DNA of 64,000 nucleotides. Origin: Chryseobacterium sp. MA9. GTDB lineage: Bacteria; Bacteroidota; Bacteroidia; Flavobacteriales; Weeksellaceae. Location of the stretch: NCBI RefSeq assembly GCF_024399315.1, contig NZ_CP075170.1, positions 1,612,001-1,676,000 of the forward strand, given 5' to 3'. Below are positions 9,155 through 18,508 of this stretch, one piece after another; the stretch's first letter is position 1; every line of letters begins with the position of its first letter. The notes beneath the pieces are model-generated. The model saw nothing but the letters and a program-made list of their open reading frames with translations, had not been told where the DNA came from and did not search any database. The position numbers and the translations under genes are program-made.

Positions 9155-9958
9155 ATGGGCTTCGAACAAAAGAAAATAAATCATATTTTTCATTACACAA
9201 GAAATATTTCCTTATTAAAAAGTATGCTAAAAAATGGATTTGCTCCCTCATACTGTATCGAAAAAGTAGGTGATAACAATTACTATATTCCTATGGTGAG
9301 TTTTTGTAATATTCCTATAAAAGATGTTGAATTGTATGCACGATATGGAAATTATGGCATTGGAATGAGCTTAGATTGGGCAATTAAAAATTCTATTTCA
9401 CCTGTAGTTTATACGCATGAAAACACAAAATTCCGTAATATACATCGTGATATAAATAATATACATATTTGGGACTTATTTGAGAAAATGTTTCCACAAA
9501 TAATTAAAGCTAAACTGGAAGGAAAAGAAGATACAACTGATTATACTGAATATGAAAAAATAATTAAAGAAGTAAATAAAATAACAATTCCAGCCATTCA
9601 ACATTTCAAAAACTGGAAAGTTGAATATAAAGGAAAAGAAATAATTACTTATTTGGAAAGAGAATGGAGATATATTCCAAATCTCCCGAATGAAGTAAGT
9701 AAAATAATACATGAAACTGAGGATGAATTTCAATTATTAAAAGATAATGAATTCAGAAAAAAACCTCATTTCCCCGAATTAGCTTTAGAGATTAATGAAA
9801 TCAATGATTTACGTTACATAATGATTAACAGTGACTCTCAACGAAAGTCTATTATCACAGTTTTAAATGAAAAGTTTGGAAAAGAAGTAGTAATTGAATC
9901 TATTTTGAGTGGTAATTTAGTAATATTCAATCCTAAAAGCATTAAAAACGATTTCTAA
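9155..9958 (+). CDS. AbiGi-family abortive-infection antitoxin-like protein
   Basis: The 267-aa product has the order of motifs typical of AbiGi proteins. IFHYTRNISLLKSMLKNGF with APSYCIE comes near the N-terminus (about residues 10-37), then PMVSFCNIPI near 47 and YGNYGIGMSLDWAIKN near 68. A less conserved acidic and Lys-rich C-terminal half follows, containing EREWRYIP. In the lactococcal AbiG system, AbiGi is regarded as the antitoxin paired with AbiGii. No AbiGii-like nucleotidyltransferase is present next to it. It follows the TrlF-like gene by 177 bp on the same strand and is bracketed by REP-like hairpins, which suggests acquisition as a cassette. Confidence 0.75.
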   Translation: MGFEQKKINHIFHYTRNISLLKSMLKNGFAPSYCIEKVGDNNYYIPMVSFCNIPIKDVELYARYGNYGIGMSLDWAIKNSISPVVYTHENTKFRNIHRDINNIHIWDLFEKMFPQIIKAKLEGKEDTTDYTEYEKIIKEVNKITIPAIQHFKNWKVEYKGKEIITYLEREWRYIPNLPNEVSKIIHETEDEFQLLKDNEFRKKPHFPELALEINEINDLRYIMINSDSQRKSIITVLNEKFGKEVVIESILSGNLVIFNPKSIKNDF

Positions 9959-9977
9959 GTATTAATTTCCACTGCTA

Positions 9978-9999
9978 TCCGAAGTCTCCCAACTTTGGA
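9978..9999. repeat. REP-like hairpin, copy 2
   Basis: TCCGAAGT-CTCCCA-ACTTTGGA repeats the hairpin at 8999-9020 with compensating or wobble changes in the stem. The two copies flank the abiGi gene. Confidence 0.6.
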
Positions 10000-10028
10000 G
10001 AGAGAGCCCAATATTTTAAAAATTATGA

Positions 10029-10181
10029 TTACCAATCATTTACGGAATGCAGAATTGGTTTGTGATTTATCTTAAACAAAATATAGGGATATCCATATTG
10101 ACAAACACCAGCTTTAATGAAACAGGAGAAATTTTAGAAAAAGTAGTTGATCACTTGTATGGTGACATCAAAGCAAATTAA
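10029..10181 (+). pseudogene. C-terminal remnant of a serine hydrolase (beta-lactamase-like) gene
   Basis: An open stretch of about 50 residues without a start reads ...YGMQNWFVIYLKQNIGIS then ILTNTSFNETGEI and VVDHLYGDIKAN, ending at TAA 10181. The pattern 'I-x-I-L-T-N-T-S-F-N-E-T' followed by a helix ending in Tyr is typical of the last strand and helix of class C beta-lactamase-like serine hydrolases. No upstream part of the gene is present, so it appears to be a decayed leftover at the edge of the defence island. Confidence 0.4.
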
Positions 10182-10276
10182 AGATCAACTATGTTAACTT
10201 CAATTGTTTTTAATGCTTAAAATTAAATTTCAAGAAGTTCACCTACAAGAAAATTATCTGATAAGAAACAGGTTTA

Positions 10277-10418
10277 TAATTCTTGTTTAATTTGACTCAG
10301 ACGGATTAAATCATCTATAAAATGTTTGAAGATACGCTCGTCGAGATCACTAAAAGCCAAATGGGGCTACTTATTAAGACAAGTGGCCCCATTTTTATTT
10401 GTTTCGATAGCACTATTT
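10277..10418. repeat. Dispersed intergenic repeat, copy A
   Basis: This segment is very similar to 17571-17706 over its whole length, apart from a 9-base insertion (GTCGAGATC) and stem changes. It contains an imperfect inverted repeat around TTTGA...TTAAA, the block AAATCATCTATAAAA, and the hairpin at 10359-10394. Like copy B it lies just downstream of an SDR gene on the minus strand. Confidence 0.7.
10359..10394. terminator. Strong hairpin terminator downstream of the efflux operon
   Basis: AAATGGGGCTACTT and AAGTGGCCCCATTT form a 14-bp stem (one wobble) around ATTAAGAC. A T-rich tail follows on the plus strand and T-containing sequence on the minus strand, so it can end transcription of the minus-strand efflux/SDR operon. 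Confidence 0.75.
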
Positions 10419-10452
10419 ACCGGATTAATGTCTTTTTACAGTCTTTAAGAAA

Positions 10453-11229
10453 TCACCCCTTTGCAGCCAGATTCTTTTTAATTTTCATCATTAAAAAATC
10501 CGGAGTTACGCGTGGAATATTAGACAGGAACCAGTTCATAAAACCGACAATTTTCTTACCTTTTCCATGTAAAAGAAGTTTCACACCTTCTTTTGCAACC
10601 ACCTCAGGCTTAACGGGTTTATTGCTCTTCATCATATTGGCTTGTAACATTTCTTCATTGTAGAAGCCTGTATCGATCGGCCCGGGACATAATGCTGTTA
10701 CAACTACGCCCGTTCCTTCCAGTTCGGAAGCGAGTGTTTCTGTAAAGGCCAAGACAAAAGTCTTCGTTGCAGAATACACCGAATAATAAGGGAATGGCAA
10801 GAATGCCATCAGAGATGAGATATTCATAATTCTGCCTGATTTTCTGGTCACCATATCTTTGACAAACAATTTGTTAAGTGCCACGAGACTGGAAATATTC
10901 AAATCGATCATTTTTAATTCTTCTTCCAATGATGTTTTTGTAAATTTTCCGTAAGTTCCTACGCCAGCATTATTAACCAATCCGGTTACAAGCAGATTTC
11001 TGTCCTGAACTTCACGGTATAGTGCAATGGCATTTTCAACAACAGACAAATCTTTGACGATATATTCCACGGAAATTCCGTATGTAGCAGTGAGTTCTGA
11101 TGCAAGTTTCTTGAGCTTATCTTCGCTTCGGGCTACCAAAATCAGATCTTTCTTTAATTCAGCTAACTGAACGGCCATATGGTAACCTATACCGGATGAT
11201 GCGCCTGTTATTAAAATGTATTCTTTCAT
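10453..11229 (-). CDS. Short-chain dehydrogenase/reductase (SDR)
   Basis: The 258-aa protein is a classical SDR. It has a TGASSGIG cofactor loop at residues 8-15, NNAGVGTYG near 85-95, a catalytic Ser region ISSLMAF near 137, YSVYSATK with the active Tyr and Lys near 148-155, and PGPIDTGF after strand six. The C-terminus is basic and partly hydrophobic (FLMMKIKKNLAAKG). The substrate is unknown. It follows the RND pump gene by 12 bp, so it is the last gene of the TetR-controlled efflux operon, perhaps acting on the same toxic compounds. Confidence 0.85.
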   Translation of the reverse strand: MKEYILITGASSGIGYHMAVQLAELKKDLILVARSEDKLKKLASELTATYGISVEYIVKDLSVVENAIALYREVQDRNLLVTGLVNNAGVGTYGKFTKTSLEEELKMIDLNISSLVALNKLFVKDMVTRKSGRIMNISSLMAFLPFPYYSVYSATKTFVLAFTETLASELEGTGVVVTALCPGPIDTGFYNEEMLQANMMKSNKPVKPEVVAKEGVKLLLHGKGKKIVGFMNWFLSNIPRVTPDFLMMKIKKNLAAKG

Positions 11230-11241
11230 TTTTATTCAATT

Positions 11242-14200
11242 TTAATATTCTTCATTGTTTTCAATGTCCAGACTTGGAGGAATCAGTTTGTACATTACCG
11301 GCGTAACAATTCTGGAGAGAATCGTTGAGCTGATAAGTCCGCCAATCAATACGATGGCTAATGGAGCGATCAAAGGATTGGAGTTTAAAGCCAAAGGAAT
11401 TAAACCGCAAATCGCCGTGATGGAAGTTAAAACTACAGGAAGAAAACGCGTTTCACCCGCAATAGCAATGGCCTCATCAATCGAATGGCCTTCCAATCTC
11501 AACTGGTTGGTAAAATCCACCAGTAACAGAGAATTTTTAACCTGAATTCCGGACAGTCCGATAAATCCGATAATTGCCACTAATGACATCGGGCTTCCAT
11601 CAATCAGCAACAAAATGACACCGCCCAAAATCCCCAATGGAATAATCGACAATACAATGATAATTCCTTTAAAAGTTTTGAACTGAAGCAACAGCACCGC
11701 AATGAAAAGAAAAGTGCTTAAGATAATGACAGAAATGAAGTTTCCTCCTAACGCATCACCTTCTGATTCTTTTTCTCCTGACAGTTTATAGTAGTAGCCT
11801 TTTGGCATTTTCAGCTGATCCAATTGAGGAATAATGTCAACCAATAAATCATTGGCATAATATCCTTTTGCAGACATGGCCGAAACCTTTGCAAATCTTG
11901 ATTTATTGAAATGGTTGATTGCCGTAGGAGATGTTTCAAATGAAACGGCAGCAATCTCATTGAGCGCAATTGGTACCCCTTGCACATTATTGACATACAG
12001 ATTCTTCAGGGCGTCCAGATTAGAGAATTTTTCTCTCGGTAAAGTCAGTGTTACTGTTCTTGCATCGCCGCGGTCGTCGATATAGTCTCCCACCGGCAAT
12101 CCGGCTACGGCAAGACGAATGACTTTATCCACCTCACTCGTCATCACTCCTAGAGTTCTCGCTTTTTCCTTGTTGATTTTTACTTTAACATCGGTTTTGT
12201 AGGTGTTTAGTTCATTGTTGATGTACATCGTTCCTTCTTGCTTTCTCAAAATATTTTCTACCTGAGAAGAAAGTTGTCTCAAAACAGCAGGATCTTCTCC
12301 GAATAAGCGCACGACAATATTGGCTTCAATCGGAGTTCCCTGTTCAAAATCTTTTACCTCAACTTTGGCGTAAGGCATTGTTTTGAATTTTTCCCTTAAA
12401 GTTTCAATCAAAGCAGTCTTCGTTTCAGGTTTTGCTTCGTCATCCAACTGCACAAAGATCTGCGCAAAATCAGGCTTTCTGTCCTGTGGATGCACATTGT
12501 AGTAAATCTGTGGATTCCCTTTTCCTACATTGGAAGTGTAAAAGGTTATTTCTTGATGCTTTTTTAATTCTGATTCAACAATCCTGGCAACGCGGTCACT
12601 CTCTGAAATATTAGACTGAAGCGGTGTTTTGATATTGATCAGAAACATCGGTTTTTCTGAAGTCGGGAATAATTTAAAACCTGTTAAACTGAATAATCCA
12701 AATGCCAAAACACTTAATGCAATTGAAATTCCGATTGTTATTTTGGGATATTTCAAGGCTTTCGGCATAATTCCTTTGTAACTGTTGGTCAGAAATTTCT
12801 GAAGATACTGTAGGAAAATATTTCCACCTTCATGGTCGTGGGTCTTCAGGAATCGGCTGCCTAAAAATGGAACGAGGGTTAGCGCAACCAGCATGGACGC
12901 CAAAACACTCGTAATTACAGCTACCGGAAGGCTCCGTATGAATTCCCCGGCGATATCAGGAAGGAATGCCAATGGTAAAAATGCAATGATCAATGTTGCG
13001 GTACATCCTACAACCGCCAAACCGATCTGTTTGGTTCCTTTAAGAACCGCATCTTTTTTAGAATGCCCTTCACGTAGCCAGCGCTCTATATTTTCCACAA
13101 CCACAATACTGTCATCAACCAATAATCCCAATGCTACAACCAATCCCACGATACTCAACTGATTCAGTGAAAATCCTAGTGCATTCATCGCAATTAAACC
13201 TAATGCCAACGAAAGCGGAATTGAAATCATTACAATAACAGATGCTCTTGAACCTAAAGGCAGCAATGTAATGATAACCAAAACAATGGCCAATCCGAAG
13301 TCAAAACCTAAATGCCCCAGACGCTGGGAAACCATATCAGCCTGGTCGAAGTTTTTGATCAACTTAATATTTTCAGGAAGATCTTTTGAGAATTCTTCCA
13401 AAATAGGGGCAAATTGTTTCTGAACATCGGTAATATTCACATTATCCTTCATTCCGGCACTTACAAGAATGCAACGATGGCCGTTGATTCGGGTGATATG
13501 GTCAACGGTCTGCGATTTGTAACCAACCTCGGCAACGTCTTTCATATAGACAATCTTACCATTGGCATTATAAATGACGGTGTTGGCAACATCCTGTTCA
13601 TTTTTGAATTTACCGCTGGTTTTAACATTGAACACCTTGGTTCCCATATCGATACTTCCTCCGGGGATATCGGCTGCCTCACTCTGCAAACTTCCCATAA
13701 CAACATTTAAGGGTATTCTCAGTTGTGCAAGCTTATCCAGTTTAAGATCAACCCTAATCTCCTGCTCTGGCATTCCTGAATAGATGACATTTTTAAGATT
13801 CGTGATCTTTTCAAGTTTTGTTTTAAGCTTATCTGCCTCATCTCGAAGTTTTTTCTCGGAAGCACTCTCAGAAACCAGGGCAACCTGCAGAATTTTCACA
13901 TCAGAAGATGATATTTTTTCTGTTTTGATCTGATAAATATCTTTCGGAAGCTCACTGTTTTTTAAGGCATTAATCTCAGTTGAAATTTCCTGATACTTAT
14001 TATCGACATCAACACCATATTTAAATTTAACCTGAAAAGCGGCAACGCCGTCTTCTACAGTCGTCAGTATTTTATCAATATTTTCCAGCCCGTAGATTTT
14101 ATTTTCGATGGGCTTTACCACCTGTTCTTCCATATCTTTCGGGCTTGTTCCGGGATAAATCACGGTGATCAGATATTGTGGCGGATGCGTGGATGGATCT

Positions 14201-14307
14201 TCGGATCTTGGCATTGTGAAGAGCGTTAAGAAACCGACCACCGCAACAAGAAGAAATATGATCAGCGTAAACTGATAATTTTTAACGGCAAAATTTGTAA
14301 TCTTCAT
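11242..14307 (-). CDS. RND-family efflux pump permease (AcrB-like)
   Basis: The 1021-aa length and layout are those of inner-membrane RND pumps: a first helix near residue 15 (LIIFLLVAVVGFLTLF), a large periplasmic loop, helices 2-6 with the proton-relay motif GLLVDDSIVVVENIERW near 390, a second periplasmic loop and a C-terminal helix bundle (FIGLSGIQVKNSLLLVDF). The proton-relay Asp pair is present. Within the RND superfamily the drug-efflux type fits better than the heavy-metal type. It sits between adaptor and SDR genes with gaps of 6 and 12 bp, and works with the adaptor (14314) and TolC protein (15374) as a tripartite exporter. Confidence 0.93.
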   Translation of the reverse strand: MKITNFAVKNYQFTLIIFLLVAVVGFLTLFTMPRSEDPSTHPPQYLITVIYPGTSPKDMEEQVVKPIENKIYGLENIDKILTTVEDGVAAFQVKFKYGVDVDNKYQEISTEINALKNSELPKDIYQIKTEKISSSDVKILQVALVSESASEKKLRDEADKLKTKLEKITNLKNVIYSGMPEQEIRVDLKLDKLAQLRIPLNVVMGSLQSEAADIPGGSIDMGTKVFNVKTSGKFKNEQDVANTVIYNANGKIVYMKDVAEVGYKSQTVDHITRINGHRCILVSAGMKDNVNITDVQKQFAPILEEFSKDLPENIKLIKNFDQADMVSQRLGHLGFDFGLAIVLVIITLLPLGSRASVIVMISIPLSLALGLIAMNALGFSLNQLSIVGLVVALGLLVDDSIVVVENIERWLREGHSKKDAVLKGTKQIGLAVVGCTATLIIAFLPLAFLPDIAGEFIRSLPVAVITSVLASMLVALTLVPFLGSRFLKTHDHEGGNIFLQYLQKFLTNSYKGIMPKALKYPKITIGISIALSVLAFGLFSLTGFKLFPTSEKPMFLINIKTPLQSNISESDRVARIVESELKKHQEITFYTSNVGKGNPQIYYNVHPQDRKPDFAQIFVQLDDEAKPETKTALIETLREKFKTMPYAKVEVKDFEQGTPIEANIVVRLFGEDPAVLRQLSSQVENILRKQEGTMYINNELNTYKTDVKVKINKEKARTLGVMTSEVDKVIRLAVAGLPVGDYIDDRGDARTVTLTLPREKFSNLDALKNLYVNNVQGVPIALNEIAAVSFETSPTAINHFNKSRFAKVSAMSAKGYYANDLLVDIIPQLDQLKMPKGYYYKLSGEKESEGDALGGNFISVIILSTFLFIAVLLLQFKTFKGIIIVLSIIPLGILGGVILLLIDGSPMSLVAIIGFIGLSGIQVKNSLLLVDFTNQLRLEGHSIDEAIAIAGETRFLPVVLTSITAICGLIPLALNSNPLIAPLAIVLIGGLISSTILSRIVTPVMYKLIPPSLDIENNEEY

Positions 14308-14313
14308 CGTTTC

Positions 14314-15357
14314 TTAATTAATAATTTTAATAGTTGATTGCTCATTCAGATAAGCACTGTTGGAGATCACAATTTTATTGTTCTTTTGAAGTCCGTCCTT
14401 TACAAACACTTTATCATTTTCAAATCTGGCAATCGTAATAGGTCTTTTCTTCACTTTGTTATTTTCAACCACAAAAACGAAAGCTTTATTCCCGTCAGCT
14501 TCAATTAAGGAATTGTAGGGAACCATTATAAAATCTTCCGAATGATCAGTCTTAATCTCGGCTTTTCCAAACATTCCTACTGCGGGCTTGCTGTCATTCA
14601 TCGTCAGTTTAAGCTCCACCTGAAAAGAGCCAAGCGCCATATCAGCTGCCTGCGACTTCCTGAAAATAAAGGCATCGAAACTTTTGCCGGGATAACCATC
14701 CAGTGTAACCACTGCTTTTTGTCCGATCTTTACAGAAGCCCATTCGGTATCGGTAAGTCCTACTTTCAATAGATAATTATTATTGTTGGAAGTTTCATTA
14801 ATCATGAGAACCGGTGAGCCTGGTCCTACAATCTCACCTTTACCGGCCACTTTTTGGGAAACGAAACCGTCCGCGGTTGCATAAATTTTCGCATATCTGG
14901 CATTGAATGCAACCGCATCTTTCTGTTTACGGGCGATATCCAGTCCGGTCTTGGTGTTCTGAACCTGCTCCAAGGTATACACGCTGTCTTTATATAAGTT
15001 GGTGGCGCGTCTGTAATCACGTTCGTATTTCTGCACATTTAAATCCGACTGATTGAGGCCTGAACGAATCTCTGTCTCGTCCAAAGTGGCCAGTAGCTGA
15101 CCTTTTCTGAAAAACTGTCCTTCCTCCACAAAAATTCCGTTCACAACTCCTCCTATTTTAAAGGAATAGGTGGTTTCATTTTCTGTGGTTACCAAACCGG
15201 AGGCATTGATGTTTGAAGCAAGAGCCAATGATCCTACAGACGCTGTTTTTACGGCAATTATATCAGTTGTTTCAAATGGTTTTGACTCTTTTTTTTCTTC
15301 TTTGCAGGAAGCTGTCAGTAAGATTGAAAGCAAGGATATGGTTATGGTTTTATTCAT
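14314..15357 (-). CDS. RND efflux periplasmic adaptor, lipoprotein
   Basis: The frame is open to 15489, but the segment before ATG 15357 overlaps the tolC-like gene and has no export signal. The start MNKTITISLLSILLTASC gives a lipobox (LTASC) with Cys at residue 18, and a 347-aa protein. It shows the membrane-fusion-protein order: barrel-sandwich half (GGVVNGIFVEEGQFFRKGQL), coiled-coil hairpin near 100-150, second lipoyl half (YATADGFVSQ), then beta-barrel. It links the RND pump in the inner membrane to the TolC channel. Confidence 0.9.
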   Translation of the reverse strand: MNKTITISLLSILLTASCKEEKKESKPFETTDIIAVKTASVGSLALASNINASGLVTTENETTYSFKIGGVVNGIFVEEGQFFRKGQLLATLDETEIRSGLNQSDLNVQKYERDYRRATNLYKDSVYTLEQVQNTKTGLDIARKQKDAVAFNARYAKIYATADGFVSQKVAGKGEIVGPGSPVLMINETSNNNNYLLKVGLTDTEWASVKIGQKAVVTLDGYPGKSFDAFIFRKSQAADMALGSFQVELKLTMNDSKPAVGMFGKAEIKTDHSEDFIMVPYNSLIEADGNKAFVFVVENNKVKKRPITIARFENDKVFVKDGLQKNNKIVISNSAYLNEQSTIKIIN

Positions 15358-15373
15358 AATAACTGTGTTGATT

Positions 15374-16708
15374 TTATTGATTAAGATTGAAAGTGGCATT
15401 GGCTCTTTCCAGCTCTGCGAAGGCAATCCATGAATTGTAAAGGGCAATGTTGGTATTAAGCTGTGTGTTGACGACCTGATTTTGGGCATCCAGCAATTCG
15501 ATGTAGATCGCTAAACCTTCTTTGTATAATTTGGTGACATCATCATTGTATTTTGTAGCGGTCTCTTTCTGTTTACTGTCAGATTCATACTGTTCCAAAG
15601 CGGATTTTAAATTATTTTGAGAAACCTGAAACTGGAGTAGCAACTGCTGTTTGGCATTATTGATCTGAGAATCTAATTTTTTACTTTCTTCATCTACCTG
15701 TTTCAGTTTGTATTTGTTTTTATTACCTGAAAAAATATTCCATTCCAGGCTCAGACCTGCAAAATAATAGCGTGAAGTCTTATCAACCCTGAAATCAAAA
15801 TCCTGAAAACCGAGATCTGCGAAGCCGCTTAGTTTTGGAAACCAACTGGATCTTGTCAGCTGATACACATTTTCATTGATCTCTTTAGCCTGATTCAGCT
15901 TCTGCAATTCTTCCTTGTTTTCTGTATTTTCCGAGAGCAATTCTGTCGGAATTTCTATAATTTCATCGGTTTCAATCTCAGTATCCAGCTTCTGATTCAA
16001 CAGAAAATTAAAGTAAGCCTGGGCATTTTTGCTTGTATTGATGGCGGTTTCGAGATTAGCCTGAATTCTTGTTACTTCATTATCACTTCTCAGTACTGCT
16101 GTACGATTGATTTTGTCATTCTTAAAAAGCGCTCTGTTCACTCTCTGATTTTCCTTCACCATCAATAAAGCATTCTGATAAATTCTGATACCTTCTAAAG
16201 ATTGCAAGTATTTATAGTATGCAATCTTGATATCCTTTACCAATTCGCGCCGGTAAATTTCCAGTTCAATTTTTTGTAAACCCGCTTGCTGTGTTTTAAT
16301 CTTTTTGTTGTAAATAATCTCATAATTCAAAAGCGGCATTGTCGTATGAAGCTTTATGTCATAGAAATTATTAGGATTAATCAGCACCGACTGATTCTCC
16401 AGCGAAGGAAAAGCGTTGGAATTGGTGATCTGATTCAAGGTGCTGTACACAGGATTCAGCATATCCCCGATAGGAATATCAATCGTTCTTCCACCGTCGG
16501 CAATCGTGTAATTGGTTATTAAAGCTACCGAAGGTGAAAACAGTGACTTAGCTTCCTGTAAAGCATACAGGCTTTTATTGATATCAAAATTTCTTTGTTT
16601 GATAACTTCATTATTTTCAAGACCGATTTCGATGTATCGATCAAGGTTAGTTTGGGAATATGTGATGCATCCTAAACAAATCAGTAATAACATTGACAGT
16701 TTTTTCAT
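15374..16708 (-). CDS. TolC-family outer membrane channel
   Basis: The 444-aa product has a signal peptide (MKKLSMLLLICLGCITYS) and two repeats of long helices and strands typical of TolC/OEP proteins, such as LYALQEAKSLFSPSVALITN near the start and KNKYKLKQVDEESKKLDSQI in the second half. It ends in ...ELERANATFNLNQ. It is the first pump gene after tetR, with the operator palindrome at 16731-16741 just upstream of the start, and forms the outer membrane exit duct. Confidence 0.9.
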   Translation of the reverse strand: MKKLSMLLLICLGCITYSQTNLDRYIEIGLENNEVIKQRNFDINKSLYALQEAKSLFSPSVALITNYTIADGGRTIDIPIGDMLNPVYSTLNQITNSNAFPSLENQSVLINPNNFYDIKLHTTMPLLNYEIIYNKKIKTQQAGLQKIELEIYRRELVKDIKIAYYKYLQSLEGIRIYQNALLMVKENQRVNRALFKNDKINRTAVLRSDNEVTRIQANLETAINTSKNAQAYFNFLLNQKLDTEIETDEIIEIPTELLSENTENKEELQKLNQAKEINENVYQLTRSSWFPKLSGFADLGFQDFDFRVDKTSRYYFAGLSLEWNIFSGNKNKYKLKQVDEESKKLDSQINNAKQQLLLQFQVSQNNLKSALEQYESDSKQKETATKYNDDVTKLYKEGLAIYIELLDAQNQVVNTQLNTNIALYNSWIAFAELERANATFNLNQ

Positions 16709-16730
16709 TTAAATACATTGTTTATAATTT

Positions 16731-16741
16731 GAACATTGTTC
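16731..16741. promoter_or_regulatory. Probable TetR operator in front of the tolC-like gene
   Basis: GAACATTGTTC is a perfect 5+1+5 palindrome in the 52-bp gap between the TetR gene and the tolC-like gene. A near-identical site (GAACGTTGTTC) lies upstream of the TetR gene itself, as expected for an autoregulating TetR repressor. Confidence 0.65.
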
Positions 16742-16760
16742 ATTTTTTTGACAAAAAAAT

Positions 16761-17378
16761 TTATAGCTTTTCCAGCATTTTCAAAAATTCGTTATACCCT
16801 TCCGCCATAATGGTGTCCGGACTGCTGAATTTTACACCTTTTGTTCTTTGGCGGATTTCCAGACAGCACATACCGTGCACAAGACTCCAGATCAAAAAAG
16901 ATAATGCTTCTGAGTTATGCTCCTTAAAATGACCTTCTTGCATACAATCTTCCACCGTCTTTTTAACATACCCAAAAGTTTCATTTCCTTCAGACCACAG
17001 CTGATTTTTCTGTGTTTCAAGATAATCCATTGGTGCTCTCAGGTTGAACATAAGATCATACATCTCAGAATTTTCCATTGCAAACTTCATGTAGACAAAT
17101 CCCATTTTTCGAAGCCTCAATAACGGATCTTCTTCACTGACTAAATCTCTGAAGTATCCACCCAATTCCTGAAATCCTATGGAATGCAGATCATGAAAAA
17201 TAGCATTCTTATCTTTAAAATAAACATAAACAGTACCTACACTGTAATTTATTTCATCAGCAATATTTCTTATGGTGGTATACTCTATTCCTTTTTCCAC
17301 AAAAAGTCTTTTTGCACCATTAAGAATGAGTAATCTTAAAGCTTCCTTTTCTTTTTGTTTTCTTTCACTTATGCTCAT
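16761..17378 (-). CDS. TetR/AcrR-family transcriptional regulator
   Basis: The 205-aa protein has an N-terminal TetR helix-turn-helix (about residues 10-57): LILNGAKRLFVEKGIEYTT, then IRNIADEINYSVGTVYVYFK, with the canonical recognition helix ending in YxYF. An all-helical ligand domain follows. It leads the efflux genes on the same strand. Palindromes at 16731 and 17416 are the likely binding sites, so it probably represses itself and the pump until a ligand binds. Confidence 0.9.
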   Translation of the reverse strand: MSISERKQKEKEALRLLILNGAKRLFVEKGIEYTTIRNIADEINYSVGTVYVYFKDKNAIFHDLHSIGFQELGGYFRDLVSEEDPLLRLRKMGFVYMKFAMENSEMYDLMFNLRAPMDYLETQKNQLWSEGNETFGYVKKTVEDCMQEGHFKEHNSEALSFLIWSLVHGMCCLEIRQRTKGVKFSSPDTIMAEGYNEFLKMLEKL

Positions 17379-17415
17379 AAAATAATTTTACTATGCAAAG
17401 ATATAATTATTTTTT

Positions 17416-17426
17416 GAACGTTGTTC
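17416..17426. promoter_or_regulatory. Probable TetR operator in front of the TetR gene
   Basis: GAACGTTGTTC lies 38 bp upstream of the TetR start. It differs by one base from the site at 16731-16741, which points to shared control. Confidence 0.6.
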
Positions 17427-17536
17427 ATTTTAATTATACTTATCGGTATTTTTGTTCGTTTTATTAAATTCAAATATCTAAAAAGTGTGTCAAAATAAAG
17501 CTCTATATTCCTTGTAAATACCTATTTACTTGAATT

Positions 17537-17706
17537 GAGTTAAATAGAAATTACTGGATAAAAAAAGCTTTGTAATTCTTGTTTTATTTGGATCAAACGA
17601 ACCAAATCATGAATAAAAGTGTTTGAAGATACGCTCACTAAAAGCCAAATGGCGCTACTTATTAAGACAAGTGGCGCCATTTTTATTTATTTCGATAACA
17701 CTATTT
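17537..17706. repeat. Dispersed intergenic repeat, copy B
   Basis: The left part (17537-17627) matches copy C at 20990-21079 and the right part (17571-17706) matches copy A at 10277-10418. Features shared with both are the TTTGG...CCAAA inverted repeat, the AAATCAT block and a terminal hairpin. No reading frame is conserved. Confidence 0.7.
17647..17682. terminator. Hairpin terminator downstream of the SDR gene
   Basis: AAATGGCGCTACTT and AAGTGGCGCCATTT flank ATTAAGAC and form the same 14-bp stem as at 10359-10394. The GC core is changed on both arms (GGGGC/GCCCC versus GGCGC/GCGCC), which preserves pairing. Confidence 0.75.
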
Positions 17707-17749
17707 GCTATGCAATAACATACCCATATCTTCAGTTCTTTCAATGTTT

Positions 17750-18508
17750 TTAAAAACCAAACATACCACCAGAAACGCTAATTTGCTCTCCTGTAATCCA
17801 TGCTGCATCATCAGAAGCAAGAAATACCGCAGCTTTCGCAATATCTTCCGGCTGGCCTCTGCGGCCAAGTGGTGTATTGGCAACAAACATTTTTTCATAA
17901 TCACTGCCTTTGGTAACACCAGCACTTACGGCACCTTCTGTTTCTGTAGCGCCTGGCAAAATAGAATTAATACGAACATTTTTTGGACCCAGTTCTTTCG
18001 ACAAAGAAATCGTTATTGCATCTAATGCTGCTTTTGTTGAAGAATATAACGATACTCCCGCCATTGGCGATTTGCTTGCACCCGAACTGATATTAATGAT
18101 ATTGCCACCTTTATCTCCAAACAGCTTTAAAGATGCTTGGATAGTCAATACAGAACCCAAAACATTGACATTGAAATGCTGATGGAAAGCTTCTGCCGAT
18201 ACTTGTTCGATAGGTAAAAATTGTTGAAAAACCGCGTTGTTTACCAAAATATCTAAGGTTCCGAAATTTTTTTTGGTTTCTTCGAACAACCTATTCACAT
18301 CAGCTTCATTGGATATATTGGCCTGTACTGCAATGGCTATGCCTCCATGATCTGTTATCTCCTTTACTACACTATCCGCTGCTTCTTTGCTTGAAGCATA
18401 ATTTACAACGACCTTTGCTCCTTCATGGGCAAAATGTTTTGCGATTGAAGCACCTATTCCTTTTGCTGCACCAGTTATTACTGCTACTTTGTTTTTTAAT
18501 TTACTCAT
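17750..18508 (-). CDS. SDR family oxidoreductase
   Basis: The 252-aa protein is a classical SDR of the FabG/glucose-dehydrogenase-like group. It has TGAAKGIG at residues 12-19, VNNAVFQQF near 89 (NNAV instead of the usual NNAG), INISSGASKSP with the catalytic Ser near 141, YSSTKAALD near 154 with Tyr and Lys, and ILPGATETEG. It ends in WITGEQISVSGGMFGF, the typical SDR C-terminus. The substrate is not evident. It is monocistronic, with the terminator at 17647-17682 after it. Confidence 0.85.
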   Translation of the reverse strand: MSKLKNKVAVITGAAKGIGASIAKHFAHEGAKVVVNYASSKEAADSVVKEITDHGGIAIAVQANISNEADVNRLFEETKKNFGTLDILVNNAVFQQFLPIEQVSAEAFHQHFNVNVLGSVLTIQASLKLFGDKGGNIINISSGASKSPMAGVSLYSSTKAALDAITISLSKELGPKNVRINSILPGATETEGAVSAGVTKGSDYEKMFVANTPLGRRGQPEDIAKAAVFLASDDAAWITGEQISVSGGMFGF

